This document shows, piece after piece, positions 11,399-22,235 of a DNA stretch of 64,000 nucleotides (position 1 is the stretch's first letter; each line of letters starts with the position of its first letter). The notes under the pieces are model-generated. The model saw only the letters and a program-made list of their open reading frames with translations, was not told where the DNA came from and ran no database searches. The translations under genes were made by a program, and so were the position numbers. The DNA comes from Anticarsia gemmatalis (Eukaryota > Arthropoda > Insecta > Lepidoptera > Erebidae), in assembly GCF_050436995.1 (NCBI RefSeq), contig NC_134763.1:5332001-5396000 (forward strand), written 5' to 3'.

Positions 11399-12328
11399 CT
11401 GTTTACACATCATAACAAAAGCTTTAGATCCATCCTTGTCAGTCAATGGTCATAAGTGTTCAAGCTCCTAACTCTCTTACAAATTGTATCGCGATTTAAA
11501 TTTTGAATAATATTTCTTTTTTTTCTTTTTTTAATTAATTTAACTCGATTGTAAATTCTCAACGCTCTCGACAATAACCAGCTCTAAGTGTAAGACATCG
11601 TATCTTGTAATAGTAGCTGAGTTTTATTCAACTAGTTATTTTAATCCATGCATGCTTCCATTAACCTACAGCAATTCTATGCCATCTCAACGCTAATCAA
11701 TCAATATTCAAGCATCTAATATTTATCTGGACATGTTTTTTTGTGGTGCTTGTGTTGTCATGTCTTACACTTGATCCGGTTAAAACTAATTTAAGAATCA
11801 ATCATTTACCTTTGATTAAAAATGATGTATGTGCTGACACTAAGTGATTACTTTACCGTACTCGTAGTGACTAACAATTACAAATAGTAACTAGTTATCA
11901 TTTAGTCAAAAAAAACTAAGTCATGCAATCGAATCAACAGCAATATCGAAAAACACGTGCATAGCTGGATGCGTGAGAATAAACTAAACAAAATAGTTGA
12001 TACTGTTTAACTCATTCAGATAATCTCCGCGTCCCAGTTCACACGAGGATCGTTACTATCGTTACAGTATACAGTAGAGTGGTGTGGGAGCGCAGAGATC
12101 AAACGATGCACTTTATACACTAGCTTTATTTATGATCATGACAAACAATTTTACCTTCAGTTTTATCCATTATAAATAAACTGTTAGCATATTTTCAATC
12201 GATAATAATTTATTTTCATAAAGTCATTGCCATTCACGAACTTTCATAAATTATCTGAACTGGCATTTCAGACAAAAGCTTACTAAATTATGAGTGATGC
12301 AAAATAGTATGTTCTACTGGATGCTTAC

Positions 12329-12377
12329 CGCCCTGTTCATCCAGCATGACCAGGGTTTTCATGCCCACCTCGTGACT
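12329..12377 (-). CDS. Snap25: SNAP-25, mutually exclusive exon, copy C
   Basis: 49 nt between CATTATTGTGTTGTAG (acceptor) and CAGGGCG/GTAAGC (donor), encoding SHEVGMKTLVMLDEQG for residues 45-60. It starts in phase 0 and ends in phase 1, like copies A and B, so exactly one may be used. The zero-layer Gln (Q59) is kept. Its TLVMLDEQG is closer to the vertebrate sequence than copy A. A GC-rich block (12419-12640) begins about 40 nt upstream on the transcript. Confidence 0.93.
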
Positions 12378-12418
12378 CTACAACACAATAATGATGTCAC
12401 TATAGCTCGCCAAACGAA

Positions 12419-12640
12419 TGCGGTGAGGAGTCGGGTGCGGCGCGCGCGCTGGCATGGCGCTAGGCGCTAGTCGCTAGGCGCTAGGCACGTGGCACGTGTG
12501 GCACCGCGCGGGCGCGCTCTCAACTCAATACCAACACAACTCAAACTGATAACTAAACAGAAATAAACGATACATGGACATGGCGGGAGTGCGCGAGGCG
12601 GGCCGAGCCAGAGGCTTGCGCGCCCGCCGCGACGCCTTCC
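12419..12640 (-). promoter_or_regulatory. GC-rich intronic block upstream of exon C
   Basis: A strongly GC-rich stretch in AT-rich surroundings, with tandem GGCGCTA units (about 12459-12484), paired CACGTG-type words and long CG runs. It ends about 40 nt before the acceptor of copy C. It has no coding frame with SNAP-25 similarity. A role in RNA folding that controls exon choice is possible but untested. Confidence 0.35.
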
Positions 12641-13323
12641 ACGTCATGGGGTAAAATAAATCAACTTAGCAAATGAGCGTATCCATAAAGCCATTCCTAA
12701 ATGAAACGTGAAAATAGCAAAGTATTGATTTAGTTGAAGAAGAAAAATGAACAAACTAATATGTAGTGTGGCGAGGAGCGAGCGGCGCTGGAGGCGGCGC
12801 CGCCGGCCTCGCTGACAGACATAGATCGCATCGAGCTAACAGTTACCTACGTCTAACATACACAGTACGCTGCTAGCCATGGAGATGAAGGCGTATACCA
12901 TTTACTCTATACGTCAACAGACAATCGGTAAACGCGCATTCATTTCAGTACCGCAGTATCATACGAGAAGAGAACAGTAGATTCGGAAAGATAAATAAAT
13001 ATACCTATAAAAAGCGTATCGATCAAATATCAACGGAAGAACTAAACAGATTGCGCAGCTCATTCAAATTAAATCTTCAGCAAAAGATAGGAGTAACAGT
13101 CTTTTGCGACAATTAGCAACGAACGGCCATCGGGCTTTTCTATTTACACTATTTTGTCAAGGTCATCCCCATCGAAACATAGATACACACGCAACATCGA
13201 TTCAGATAAGTCGTTATTTAAGAGAAACGTCAAAGAAAAACAAAGAGATTAATTTTATTAACTGCACATTCAAACACAGACGTTCTCACGGTTCGACTAC
13301 CCACGTGTCAGTTTAACTCTTAC

Positions 13324-13372
13324 CGCCCTGGTGACTCAACATATGAAGCGCTTGCCCCCCGGCGTCCTCGCT
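13324..13372 (-). CDS. Snap25: SNAP-25, mutually exclusive exon, copy B (divergent)
   Basis: 49 nt between GTATTTTATGTATAG (acceptor) and CAGGGCG/GTAAGA (donor), encoding SEDAGGQALHMLSHQG for residues 45-60. Length and phases equal copies A and C. The zero-layer Gln (Q59) and the following Gly survive. The TLV core of the helix is replaced by ALH and a second glycine appears, so the helix face differs more than in the other copies. Splice sites look intact and the frame is open, which argues for use rather than decay. Confidence 0.85.
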
Positions 13373-13420
13373 CTATACATAAAATACAAATCAAAATAAT
13401 ATATCGTAGGAGAGAGTCGG

Positions 13421-13634
13421 GGGTGTGTGGGTAGGTGGGTGCGGTGCGCCGGTAGGGTACGGCACGCACGGACGCGCGCGTGCGGTGCGACAGCGGCGGT
13501 GGGCGGTGCGGCAGCGTGGCGTGAGCGTGACGCGGCGTCGCGCTACAGCGAGGCGTGCGTGCGGCGTGCGGGCGGGCGCGGGCGGGCGCGGCCGCCCGGC
13601 ACCGCGGTGCGCGGCGCCCGCGCCCGCCGCTAAC
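13421..13634 (-). promoter_or_regulatory. Very GC-rich intronic block upstream of exon B
   Basis: About 215 bp that is almost wholly GC-rich, including GCGGGCGCGGGCG facing CGCGCCCGCCGC. The transcript could therefore form a very stable hairpin about 50 nt before the copy-B acceptor. The long open frames here on both strands come from the composition and match nothing known. Confidence 0.4.
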
Positions 13635-14270
13635 ACACACTACTCGATCCACAACGACATGCATGCAGTGAAGCTTGCAAGTAAAACCAGATTCAGTTTC
13701 ATCTGTGCTCAGTTTCATATGATTCATGATATATTGTGTGATGTCAAGAGTCGTGCGTTGAGGAGAAGCGTTTCGAATTTACTTTGCTCGTTCATTTAGA
13801 TTCGGTTATGTGAATTCAGTAAGGTTGTTAATTAAGAGTCGAGTACGAACATCTGAAATGCAGAATGTATAAGTATCGGTACGACCGAAGATACGGTTTG
13901 TAATGTCGATTCGTTCGGCCTGCCTGACGTCGTAGAAGATAGAGCTCGTTGTTAAGTTGTGCAAAGTGGTGTATAATATCTACATAACGAATAAATATAC
14001 AAAGATGTGGGTTTTCCGTGATCATCTCCGTGTGTGAGTCAACAATGTAAACGGTCATTTCTCAGAGGATGCCCGCACCTTTGCATTGTAATAGCGGTGA
14101 CGTAAATTTTAAATACATAATCAATGCGATACCCCCTTAACTCTTCTACATCGGCGAGCCCATCTTCGGGTCGGCTGAAAACCCTACGATGCTCAACAAA
14201 GTTAGCGAAAAAGGATAAAATAGATAAAATTGTAAATAATGTAGTGTTGCAAATTTTGCAGATCACTCAC

Positions 14271-14319
14271 CTCCCTGGTCGTCTAGAGCGACCAGAGTAC
14301 GAATGCCGGCCTCCTTGCT
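14271..14319 (-). CDS. Snap25: SNAP-25, mutually exclusive exon, copy A (canonical)
   Basis: 49 nt between TTGTTTCTGCGGCGTAG (acceptor) and CAGGGAG/GTGAGT (donor), encoding SKEAGIRTLVALDDQG for residues 45-60. This is the form I recall from Drosophila SNAP-25, so it is likely the ancestral copy. It covers the centre of the first SNARE helix, including zero-layer Q59 (human Q53). It is the first of the three copies met by the splicing machinery. Confidence 0.95.
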
Positions 14320-14339
14320 CTACGCCGCAGAAACAAAAA

Positions 14340-16640
14340 GTCACAGAGCATGTTAGTTGTGAGGGGTACAGTGGAGTGAGTGGACAGTGGACGGTCGCCG
14401 CAGTCGGCGCGTGCGTGTGGTATACCGACATGTTCACATGTTGTACGAGTACAGTCAGATGTAGTGTCGCACACCACCAGGATACCTTCCGGCCGCAGCA
14501 CCGCAACACGACCACATCTCGTCGTACTAATGTTATAGTCACTGAGGCACACACGTGCTGCGAGGTCGGAAGATATCTTCTGCTAGTGTATGAACTGTGT
14601 TGTTAAGAGTAATGCTGAGTCTGTACTGTGTCGGCGTTACATGTTGTATATTTAGCGCACACGTTTTTACATAACAATTATACAAATAAATAAATAATAG
14701 GTATTTCTAATAAACAATAATGAAAGTATCCAGATTAAATATACATAAGTAACTGAAATGATCAATATATAATTGGAACACAATAGAATAATAAACAAAA
14801 ATATGAATGTAGGTAATACATATTCGATCGGTAGATGTATATTGATTGTGTGAGAGTTAGAATAAGGTGTAGCTCGATATATTTGTTGGAGTCCAGTGGC
14901 AGGTACGGGGGTGTGTACACGCCCACATATTGACAGTAATGTGAATGTTCGAGAAGGCATGAAAATCATACAACAAAATAGATGTACAGTCAACAACAGA
15001 GAGCAGCCACTACACAGAGACCTAAGATACAGATTCAACTAAAACAGGATAGAACGAACATCAACATACACTGATCACGATAACGTTTCATTGGCAAGGT
15101 TCGCTAGATCAGTTAGTGTTGGAATGTTTTATACATAGAAGTAATTATAAAGAAACAGAGAACAATAATTCGTCTATGAAGAAGAGAAGTATTGTTAGGA
15201 GACAGGAAATGAAACAGTAAACAGAAAGTGCGTTGAAAAGAGTGAGTCAGCCTCGGAGGCGGATTCGTGGAGTATGAATCCGAGTGTCACACAAGGGTCT
15301 CATTTAGAAAGCAAGCCCAAGCACAACGGATTGACTATTATCAGACTCAAAAGCGCACGTATTTCAATCAAATTACGTACTAAAGGGGGGTACTAATTAT
15401 AAGAGAAGTATTCAAACTAAATATGGGACTCGGATTCTATAGTGGTCAATGATGGGCTTCATGCTTTGAAACCTAACACAGCATTCGGGCGAAATTACAG
15501 GAGCTGACCGTTAAACACTCCATTTAGAGTTTTAATTAGCCTCGTTAATCAAATACTGTAGGAGGCAGTGTTAAGAGCAATTTGTTAATTACATTATATT
15601 AACAGTCAGCGCCACAGGCCGGCTCGCCCGGGAGGTTAAATATAATCACATAAAATGTACAGTTCACTACCAACACAAAGGGCTATAGATGTCTAACATT
15701 TTCGGACACAGTAAGGCACGGATCATGCAACACCCATATATGTATGGTTATAATAACATATAATACTGATTAAATATTATATATTATAATCAAATGTAGG
15801 ATAAACATAAAATAAATAAGGATATATGACCGGAATACTACAATAGATATACATACACACATTTAGAAATAGATAAAACAAAATAATATTTAGCGACATC
15901 GAAACACAACAGCCAGGGTTAGCAGAGGCTGCGCCCTAGGGGGTACGGTGGGACGGGCGTCAGAGACCAAACCGAGCTTGGGGCTATCCAGGACACTTCG
16001 ACACATCCGCTATACCCCTCACTCCCTCGCATCGAGAACACCTCTCTCACAGATGATCACAAATAATTCACATAATCGACAACATAACTCAACATAATTA
16101 AACTATGAGGGGAAACAAATGTTTAATTTTAACTGAAACGCGTCTACGGATATACAAGACCGCACACTTTTATTGTCTAATTCTTTTATAATTTTGAAAC
16201 AGTTAAAAGAGCTTCCAGGATTGTCGCACGCTTGGAAAATTAATAGGTCAATTTAATATTAGGCACACATTAAGACACAGATTAGTCACATATCAGATAG
16301 TTATAACGAATTTGATATAAAAACATATAATATCTTCAATTTGTTTACAAAATAATTTAACTGATATTTGTTTTTATACCAAACCGTTGGGAAATTTTGA
16401 AGATTTTCTCGGGGGCACAAAACAATAATTCATTATTATCAATCATATTGGGAGGTATTCTCGACATTGTTGTCACTCCCAACATTATACATGAACATTA
16501 TTTATTGTAGAAATTAGTTTTTACGTTGAGCCACGACAATATACTTGGCTTTAAATTATTCATCAATTAGGGTTGTTTCCCCTTATTCATTTTAATTCTT
16601 ATACTAATAAACTAAATAAATAAGCGTGTTCCGAACTCAC
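14340..16640 (-). other. SNAP-25 intron upstream of exon A
   Basis: About 2.3 kb. The part next to exon A (14340-14560) is moderately GC-rich, milder than the blocks before copies B and C. No fourth 49-nt exon was found by looking for the conserved CAGGGNG/GT end. The stretch 15900-16060 is GC-richer and unidentified. Confidence 0.4.
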
Positions 16641-16682
16641 CTCCTCGCATAGTTGCATCATACGCCGGGTCGACTCCAGAGA
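16641..16682 (-). CDS. Snap25: SNAP-25, SN1 exon (residues 31-44)
   Basis: 42 nt between CCAATTTTTCAG (acceptor) and GAGGAG/GTGAGT (donor). It encodes SLESTRRMMQLCEE in phase 0 on both sides. The LESTRRM signature of the first SNARE helix is exact. Both flanking phases are 0, so it could be skipped without a frameshift, but that would remove two helical turns of the SNARE motif. Confidence 0.96.
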
Positions 16683-17194
16683 CTGAAAAATTGGAAGATG
16701 TCTGATTAATTTATATATCTTAATACATTCTTAATACATTTTCTTGAGCATAACATCTTATTGTTAGTCATGAAAACAAAACCTTTGATCGAGTGCGCAA
16801 ATGTGTGAACATTCAACGTTACCCAAATGCAATGCCTTAAGTGAATGGTGATCAGTGGACGGTGATCATGTCAAGAAAAATTACGGCTGTAAGCTTTTAT
16901 GAATATTATTGTGCCTAAAATCTTTGTTGCTATTCCTGTATAAATAGTTGCTACATAAATAGATGATCCTATCTTTTCTACATTATAATTAGCGGTATAA
17001 TATAACGTTTGCCATAGTCCGCTTATTGAAGCTATCGTGTGTATAAAGAAGTACCTAGTAAAGTTGTCCAAAGTCATCCAAAAGTCATACTTTCTTGCAA
17101 CTTGGTTTCGATACAATTCCTTTAGCAAGCCCGTCGAGGGTAGAACTAATTGTAGATAGATATAATTAGTTAATAAAGTGTAATGTGTACAAAC

Positions 17195-17285
17195 CTCATC
17201 GGTAACTTGCCCGGCGCGTAGTTGCAGCTGCTCGAGCTCGCTGCGAGGGGCGCCATTTTCGGCGGGTGGCGCTGCGGAAGGCATC
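17195..17285 (-). CDS. Snap25: SNAP-25, first coding exon
   Basis: Begins one base before the ATG (17284-17282) after the acceptor TTGTGTTGTTTCAG and ends GATGAG/GTTTGT. It encodes residues 1-30, a short Ala/Pro-rich head (MPSAAPPAENGAP) followed by SELEQLQLRAGQVTDE, the start of the first SNARE helix. The first 13 residues are the least conserved part of SNAP-25, as expected. With the acceptor one base from the ATG, an upstream noncoding exon is required. The candidate at 37250-37364 supplies an A at -3. Confidence 0.96.
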
Positions 17286-18959
17286 CTGAAACAACACAAT
17301 CATGAAAATTAATACTAATTCAGAAGAAACGGGCATTATAATATGGGAAAGTAATTGAGAGATGACTCTCAGTATTTTAAAAAAGGAGTTACGTTTCATA
17401 TCAATTGCTTCTGTAATAGACGGTTTCTCCATCCACAATGTGAGAAGCAATCTAGAATTTAAATTATATTATTCAGTTCCGGTTTCCGCAGGTTTAAAAA
17501 TAAACCCCTAAGATAGTTAAAGATCAAAACGATTATTAAAGACCTATTATATAAACTGAATTTTAACATACATAAAGTCGCTCTACTTTAACTTTTCCCG
17601 GTTTACATATGACCTGTACATTCTTAATACGGCTCAGCACAATAGATAAACATGATTAAGTTGCTAACAAAAATAGTAACAACGGTAATATGTGCGGCCT
17701 TGTGTTAACCTTACTCGTAACCTTATGTTCGCAGTTAACCATGTCTACAACCGTCTAGTTTATATTAACACCCTCTACCTCCAAAATTTACTATCTTAGA
17801 CGCAAGGGAGGAGGGGTAAAACAATCTTTGTTCAGTACCTTTTCGTTGTTCCGAGCCGTACCTCGAATTTTCCAAGGAAAACTTTAGTATCGTAAATCTA
17901 CAGACTGTCGAAAATCGTATTGGATTCTAAATAAGAAAAAAGGCTAAGGTTATCGTTGTTTTGCACGTGCGGCGAAAATAAAGATTAATATAAAAAACCG
18001 GTGCCGAGAGATCAGTCATACCTGAACTATGTTAACAAAGGTAAGAATGTGAAAAATGTATATACCAGTTTGTGGAATGCTGTAATATTAAAAGTGTTGC
18101 AGCAGACAGATTATTATGTTATTTTTATTGTTTCCTCTATTGATCTTAGAATTCCTAATTTTATATTGATCTCGAGACTAGGGCTGCCAATTCTTTAGAT
18201 GTCATGATATTGACCACGAAACAGATAAGAATTCTTAATAGTTCTTATAAATACGACTTGGATTCTGCGTAAACGACTATCGTGAAAGGTAATCTGAAAT
18301 TATTGGGCAATTAATACCCAATAAAAGCACACATAAACATAAAACAGGTTTACGACTGAATTGTCACCATCCACTAGAGAACTTAATTAGTAAAGATTAA
18401 ACGCTTATTTTCTCGCACGTGTTACCGTTACATAAAACATGGGTGGTATTTTCGCGAGCCTACCCTGCCTTTATATGGAAATGTTTAATAACGTTGGCTC
18501 CACCGGGACCCCTTATAATCCGCCTCGCTTTAACAACTTTGCGGACGAAACATTTATTATATACAGAATACTGCAAAAAACGTTGATGTTTAAATTTACG
18601 AGTGCTAAATGTCGTATTTGCATCCTGAAGAGCTATTTCATGATGAGACAACAAATTATTTGTACTACGGTCTAACTTTCGGCGCTATGTATACATAAGT
18701 ACCTACGCCATTACAATTTAATGACTTTTCTAAGCATTTGTTTAAAAATTACAGACGTTTAAATAGCATTTGCAACTGAGGTGATAAACAGAACATCTAA
18801 TTAAGTAGTCAAAATTGCAAGTAAGTATACTATTTTTAAAGCTTCTACGCTGAAGGACGTCGTTACGTAACATGATTACGCGAAAATTTACGTCGATATG
18901 CAATCTGTTTGATTTACTCGTACTTGTTAAGTATTACATGAGCCGGAACATTACCGATG

Positions 18960-18965
18960 TTTATT
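18960..18965 (-). terminator. Candidate poly(A) signal of the tryptophanase gene
   Basis: Minus-strand AATAAA (in CTGAAAATAAACAT), about 320 nt after the tryptophanase stop codon at 19283-19281. A eukaryotic poly(A) signal would be needed for expression in the insect. Its use cannot be judged from sequence alone. Confidence 0.3.
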
Positions 18966-19280
18966 TTCAGTCTGGGTATAGTTGTGCGACGTTTTGCAAA
19001 TGTCGCATAAAAGCAGGACACCCCCAGTAGGGTGGTACGGCCTTGAACGCGGCGCGTCGCTGAACAAAGGACGGACGTCATCCAATCTCATACGTGCCAC
19101 CTTCAAAGCTTGAATTTGTTAACAACTTCAAAAAGGACTACTGTGCTATGTTCAAATTGTTGCTTTTTTTGTCAACTGATTCGAATTAACAACAAATAAA
19201 ATCGATTTATACAGACAATTTTCAAGTGACATAATTTTTGGGGACATAAAATCCATCAATAATCCGATAATGTGCAAATC

Positions 19281-20699
19281 TTACCTAAAAATTTTAATTG
19301 GATTTAACTCTTTCAAACGCGCCGTAAAATGCCTCAATACAGGCGGCTCGTATTCGAATCCCAAGCCTTTCATTGTCGAAAATTTATCTTTGAGACTAAT
19401 TATTGCGTCTGCAATATAATCCATGTGATCATTAGTATAAACACGACGGGCAATGGCTAATCTCATGAATTCCATTTTACAAAGTTTCTGTATTCCTGTT
19501 AGGGGATCTCTGCCCAGCAAAAAGGAGCCGACTTCGACAGCTCGTACACCGGATTCCAAATAAAGAGCGTTTGTCACTGCTTGAGCAGGAAATTGATCTT
19601 TGGGAATATGTGGTACTAACTTTGCGCAATCAACAAACACAGCATGTCCGCCAGTAGGGTACTGAATAGGGATGCCGCCTTCTCTTAGTCTATCACCAAG
19701 ATACTTAACTTGACTGATTCGATAATGAAGGAAATCTTCATGTGTACCTTCTTCCAATCCTTGCACCATCGCACCGATATCACGTCCAGACATGCCACCG
19801 TAAGTAACAAATCCTTCCATCACAACGCAACGTTGCCTAATTAAACTGAACAATTCCTTATTTTCTTTAATACATACCATACCTCCGCAATTTAGTAGTG
19901 GATCCTTTTTAGCTGACATAGTTAATCCGTCAGCATATTTGTACATTTCAAGAATAATATCTTTAATTGAACAGTTTTCGTACTGCGGATCCCGCTTTTT
20001 AATAAAATATGCATTTTCGCAAAAACGTGCAGAATCCATTACAACAAATATGTTGTGTTTCTTAGCTATCTCATAAACTGCCTTCAGGTTACTCATTGAA
20101 ACAGGTTGTCCGCCTGAGCTGTTGCAAGTTATCGTAGTTACAATAGCAACCACATTGTCTGCGCCATGCTCTGCTATAGCAGCTTTTAATTTTTCAATAT
20201 CAAAATTACCCTTCCAATCATAATAAGTTTCAGAATCAAATGCTTTTTCTGTAATTACATTAATGGCCTTGCAACCGTTTAGTTCGACATGGGCAGCTGT
20301 TGTATCAAAATGAAAGTTAGAAATGAACACAGGTTTTTGAGCGGACATCATTCTTTTATAATTAGCCAGAATCGGAAACAAAATATTTTCTGCTCCTCTT
20401 CCCTGATGAGCAGGTATAACATACTTGTAATTAAATAATTCTCTAACTTTGTCTTTTAAATCATAGTAGTTTCTGGATCCGGCGTAAGCTTCATCGCCTG
20501 TTATGAGTGCAGCCCATTGGTGATCACTCATTGCGTTAGTGCCAGAATCTGATAGTAAATCAATATACACAACACTGCTAGGTAATAAGAACAGATTATT
20601 ACCTGCTTTTTCTAATGCTAGTTCACGTTCCTTTCGGGGCGGGAGACGGATATTTTCTACCATTTTGATACGAAAGGGTTCTGCAATTCTTTTCGCCAT
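19281..20699 (-). CDS. tnaA-like: Tryptophanase (tryptophan indole-lyase), bacterial-type, nested in SNAP-25 intron 1
   Basis: Intact 472-codon, intronless frame; E. coli TnaA is 471. The fold-type I PLP enzyme splits L-tryptophan into indole, pyruvate and ammonia. Visible landmarks: QGRGAEN near 99-105, FDTT with D132, the DSARF arginine R225, MSAKKD with Schiff-base lysine K265, R413 for the substrate carboxylate, and LRHFTA with H457. Tyrosine phenol-lyase has Thr, Arg and Phe where this protein has D132, V390 and H457, so tryptophan is the likely substrate. The start is fixed by an in-frame TAG at 20723-20721 and a good Kozak context (AAAATGG). There is no signal peptide, so it is probably cytosolic. 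The last codons TTTAGGTAAGA also form a perfect splice donor. Flanking insect exons and transposons argue for horizontal transfer over contamination. Confidence 0.95.
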   Translation of the reverse strand: MAKRIAEPFRIKMVENIRLPPRKERELALEKAGNNLFLLPSSVVYIDLLSDSGTNAMSDHQWAALITGDEAYAGSRNYYDLKDKVRELFNYKYVIPAHQGRGAENILFPILANYKRMMSAQKPVFISNFHFDTTAAHVELNGCKAINVITEKAFDSETYYDWKGNFDIEKLKAAIAEHGADNVVAIVTTITCNSSGGQPVSMSNLKAVYEIAKKHNIFVVMDSARFCENAYFIKKRDPQYENCSIKDIILEMYKYADGLTMSAKKDPLLNCGGMVCIKENKELFSLIRQRCVVMEGFVTYGGMSGRDIGAMVQGLEEGTHEDFLHYRISQVKYLGDRLREGGIPIQYPTGGHAVFVDCAKLVPHIPKDQFPAQAVTNALYLESGVRAVEVGSFLLGRDPLTGIQKLCKMEFMRLAIARRVYTNDHMDYIADAIISLKDKFSTMKGLGFEYEPPVLRHFTARLKELNPIKIFR

Positions 20700-20911
20700 T
20701 TTTATATAAAATATGAATCTCTACTTCGACTTTTCTAAATTTATTCTCGCCAGTAGGTATCACTTTCCGTTAAAATAAAATTTGCTCTTCTGTAATCCTT
20801 GTAAGTTTGTTGTTGCACGATGATTGCCAAGATAAAAACGTTTCCAGAAGAGAGTTTCAGAGTTCTTCAATAACTCCTTGAACACTTTGATCACTACACT
20901 GTCTACTATAG

Positions 20912-20946
20912 AAGAATTGAGGCTTACTATAGAAGCCTCAATTCTT
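20912..20946. repeat. Perfect 14-bp inverted repeat upstream of tryptophanase
   Basis: Arms AAGAATTGAGGCTT (20912-20925) and AAGCCTCAATTCTT (20933-20946) around a 7-nt loop, 213-247 nt upstream of the tryptophanase ATG. CTATAGAAG also occurs twice here. The function is unknown. Confidence 0.7.
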
Positions 20947-22235
20947 TAAATTATTATGTCGAAATTTGCCTGATACTTTCAGGCAGGTACGGATAGACTT
21001 GGGACTAGTAGTTTATCAGATGAATGAATTAAGATGCTGGGTTATCTGTAGAAATTGGCCTCAATTCGATAACCACCAGTTATATAATATTTTCTATAAT
21101 ATTTAGTAGAGCACAACAATGAAATACCAAAAACAAGTGATACACAAAATCAATAATATTTAAAAAATATTGATTCAAACCGATCAAGTCAAGTTCACTG
21201 AAATACCGCGCGAGTGGACCTGACCGCGCCGCGCGAATCACTATTATAAAATTTACAAATCCAAAAGCATTAAATACATTTCCTGCAATTGCCAGGGGCC
21301 TGTCAGCTTTACCAGAGCGGGTGTAAATTTGCTACGTAATTTTGTTATGGTCGTGCGACATTCAAAAAACACTTTATAACTATCCTATTAAAGAAACAAG
21401 ACGTTGTTATTTATCTTACTATTTTTAAATATGTTAAGATATTTTATTACTAGCTAGTTGAACCACGCGGCTCCACTCATATGTCATTTGAGTATAGAGA
21501 AAATCATATTTGTGAAAAGTAGCTTCTGCATGTCTTCCGGTTTTCAACTGTCTTTACGAATTATAATTAAAATTCAGATTCAGCCGTGAAATTGAAGAGA
21601 ACAAAATTAGGATACAAATAGATTTTCCCACTCATAACATAATTGCATAAGTATGAATTTTGTAAACTTCTACTCAACACTCATTTTTACATGTTCTTAC
21701 TTAACTCAAGCCGACGGTTGCATACACACATTCACCAAATTGTTCCCATGGCTGTGAGATTAGGAAAAGTCGTTACTGTTTTACAATTTCTCCGCGATTT
21801 TATTAATTAATTTAGTTGTTAATTGACGGTTGAACATTACGACCGATGTCAAGGCTTTACGTCTGTCAGCCCATTTTAATTACATTTCAAACTTTTAATC
21901 TTATCGAGTTTAAGTGTTTTGCTTACGTCTTTACACGAAAGAAAAAAATATTTCAAAAAACTTTATTACTTATTTTATTACGCATGTAATATCCTTCAAC
22001 GTCATTGTATACCATGATTTACAAAAAGTTATATTATTAACGATATAAAATAAATATAAGGTGGATTTACTTTTCATTATTGTTGTTCCGCACATCGGGT
22101 AAGTCGATTCCATTTTTTTTTCTGCAGTATACACAAAATGTCCAGTCAAAGATCTATAATATGCACAAACTAATATGACCTGCCTGCCGCGTATTCTTAT
22201 AACTGAGGTTACTAACTTTTTTAACTAACTTCTAA

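Noticed and set aside
12770..12835. Possible fourth 49-nt SNAP-25 exon (minus strand AGC GAG GCC GGC resembles copies A/B)
   Set aside because: No AG directly before the AGC, no QG end and no donor at 49 nt. The likeness is explained by GC-rich sequence.
13320..13799. Long open frames on both strands (up to 135 codons) rich in Arg, Ala and Pro
   Set aside because: They come from the GC-rich intronic block where stop codons are rare. They overlap each other on both strands and cut across a SNAP-25 exon.
20699..20712. TATATAAA just before the tryptophanase ATG as a TATA box
   Set aside because: It ends only two bases from the ATG, so transcription from it would start inside the coding region. 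Probably just AT-rich leader.
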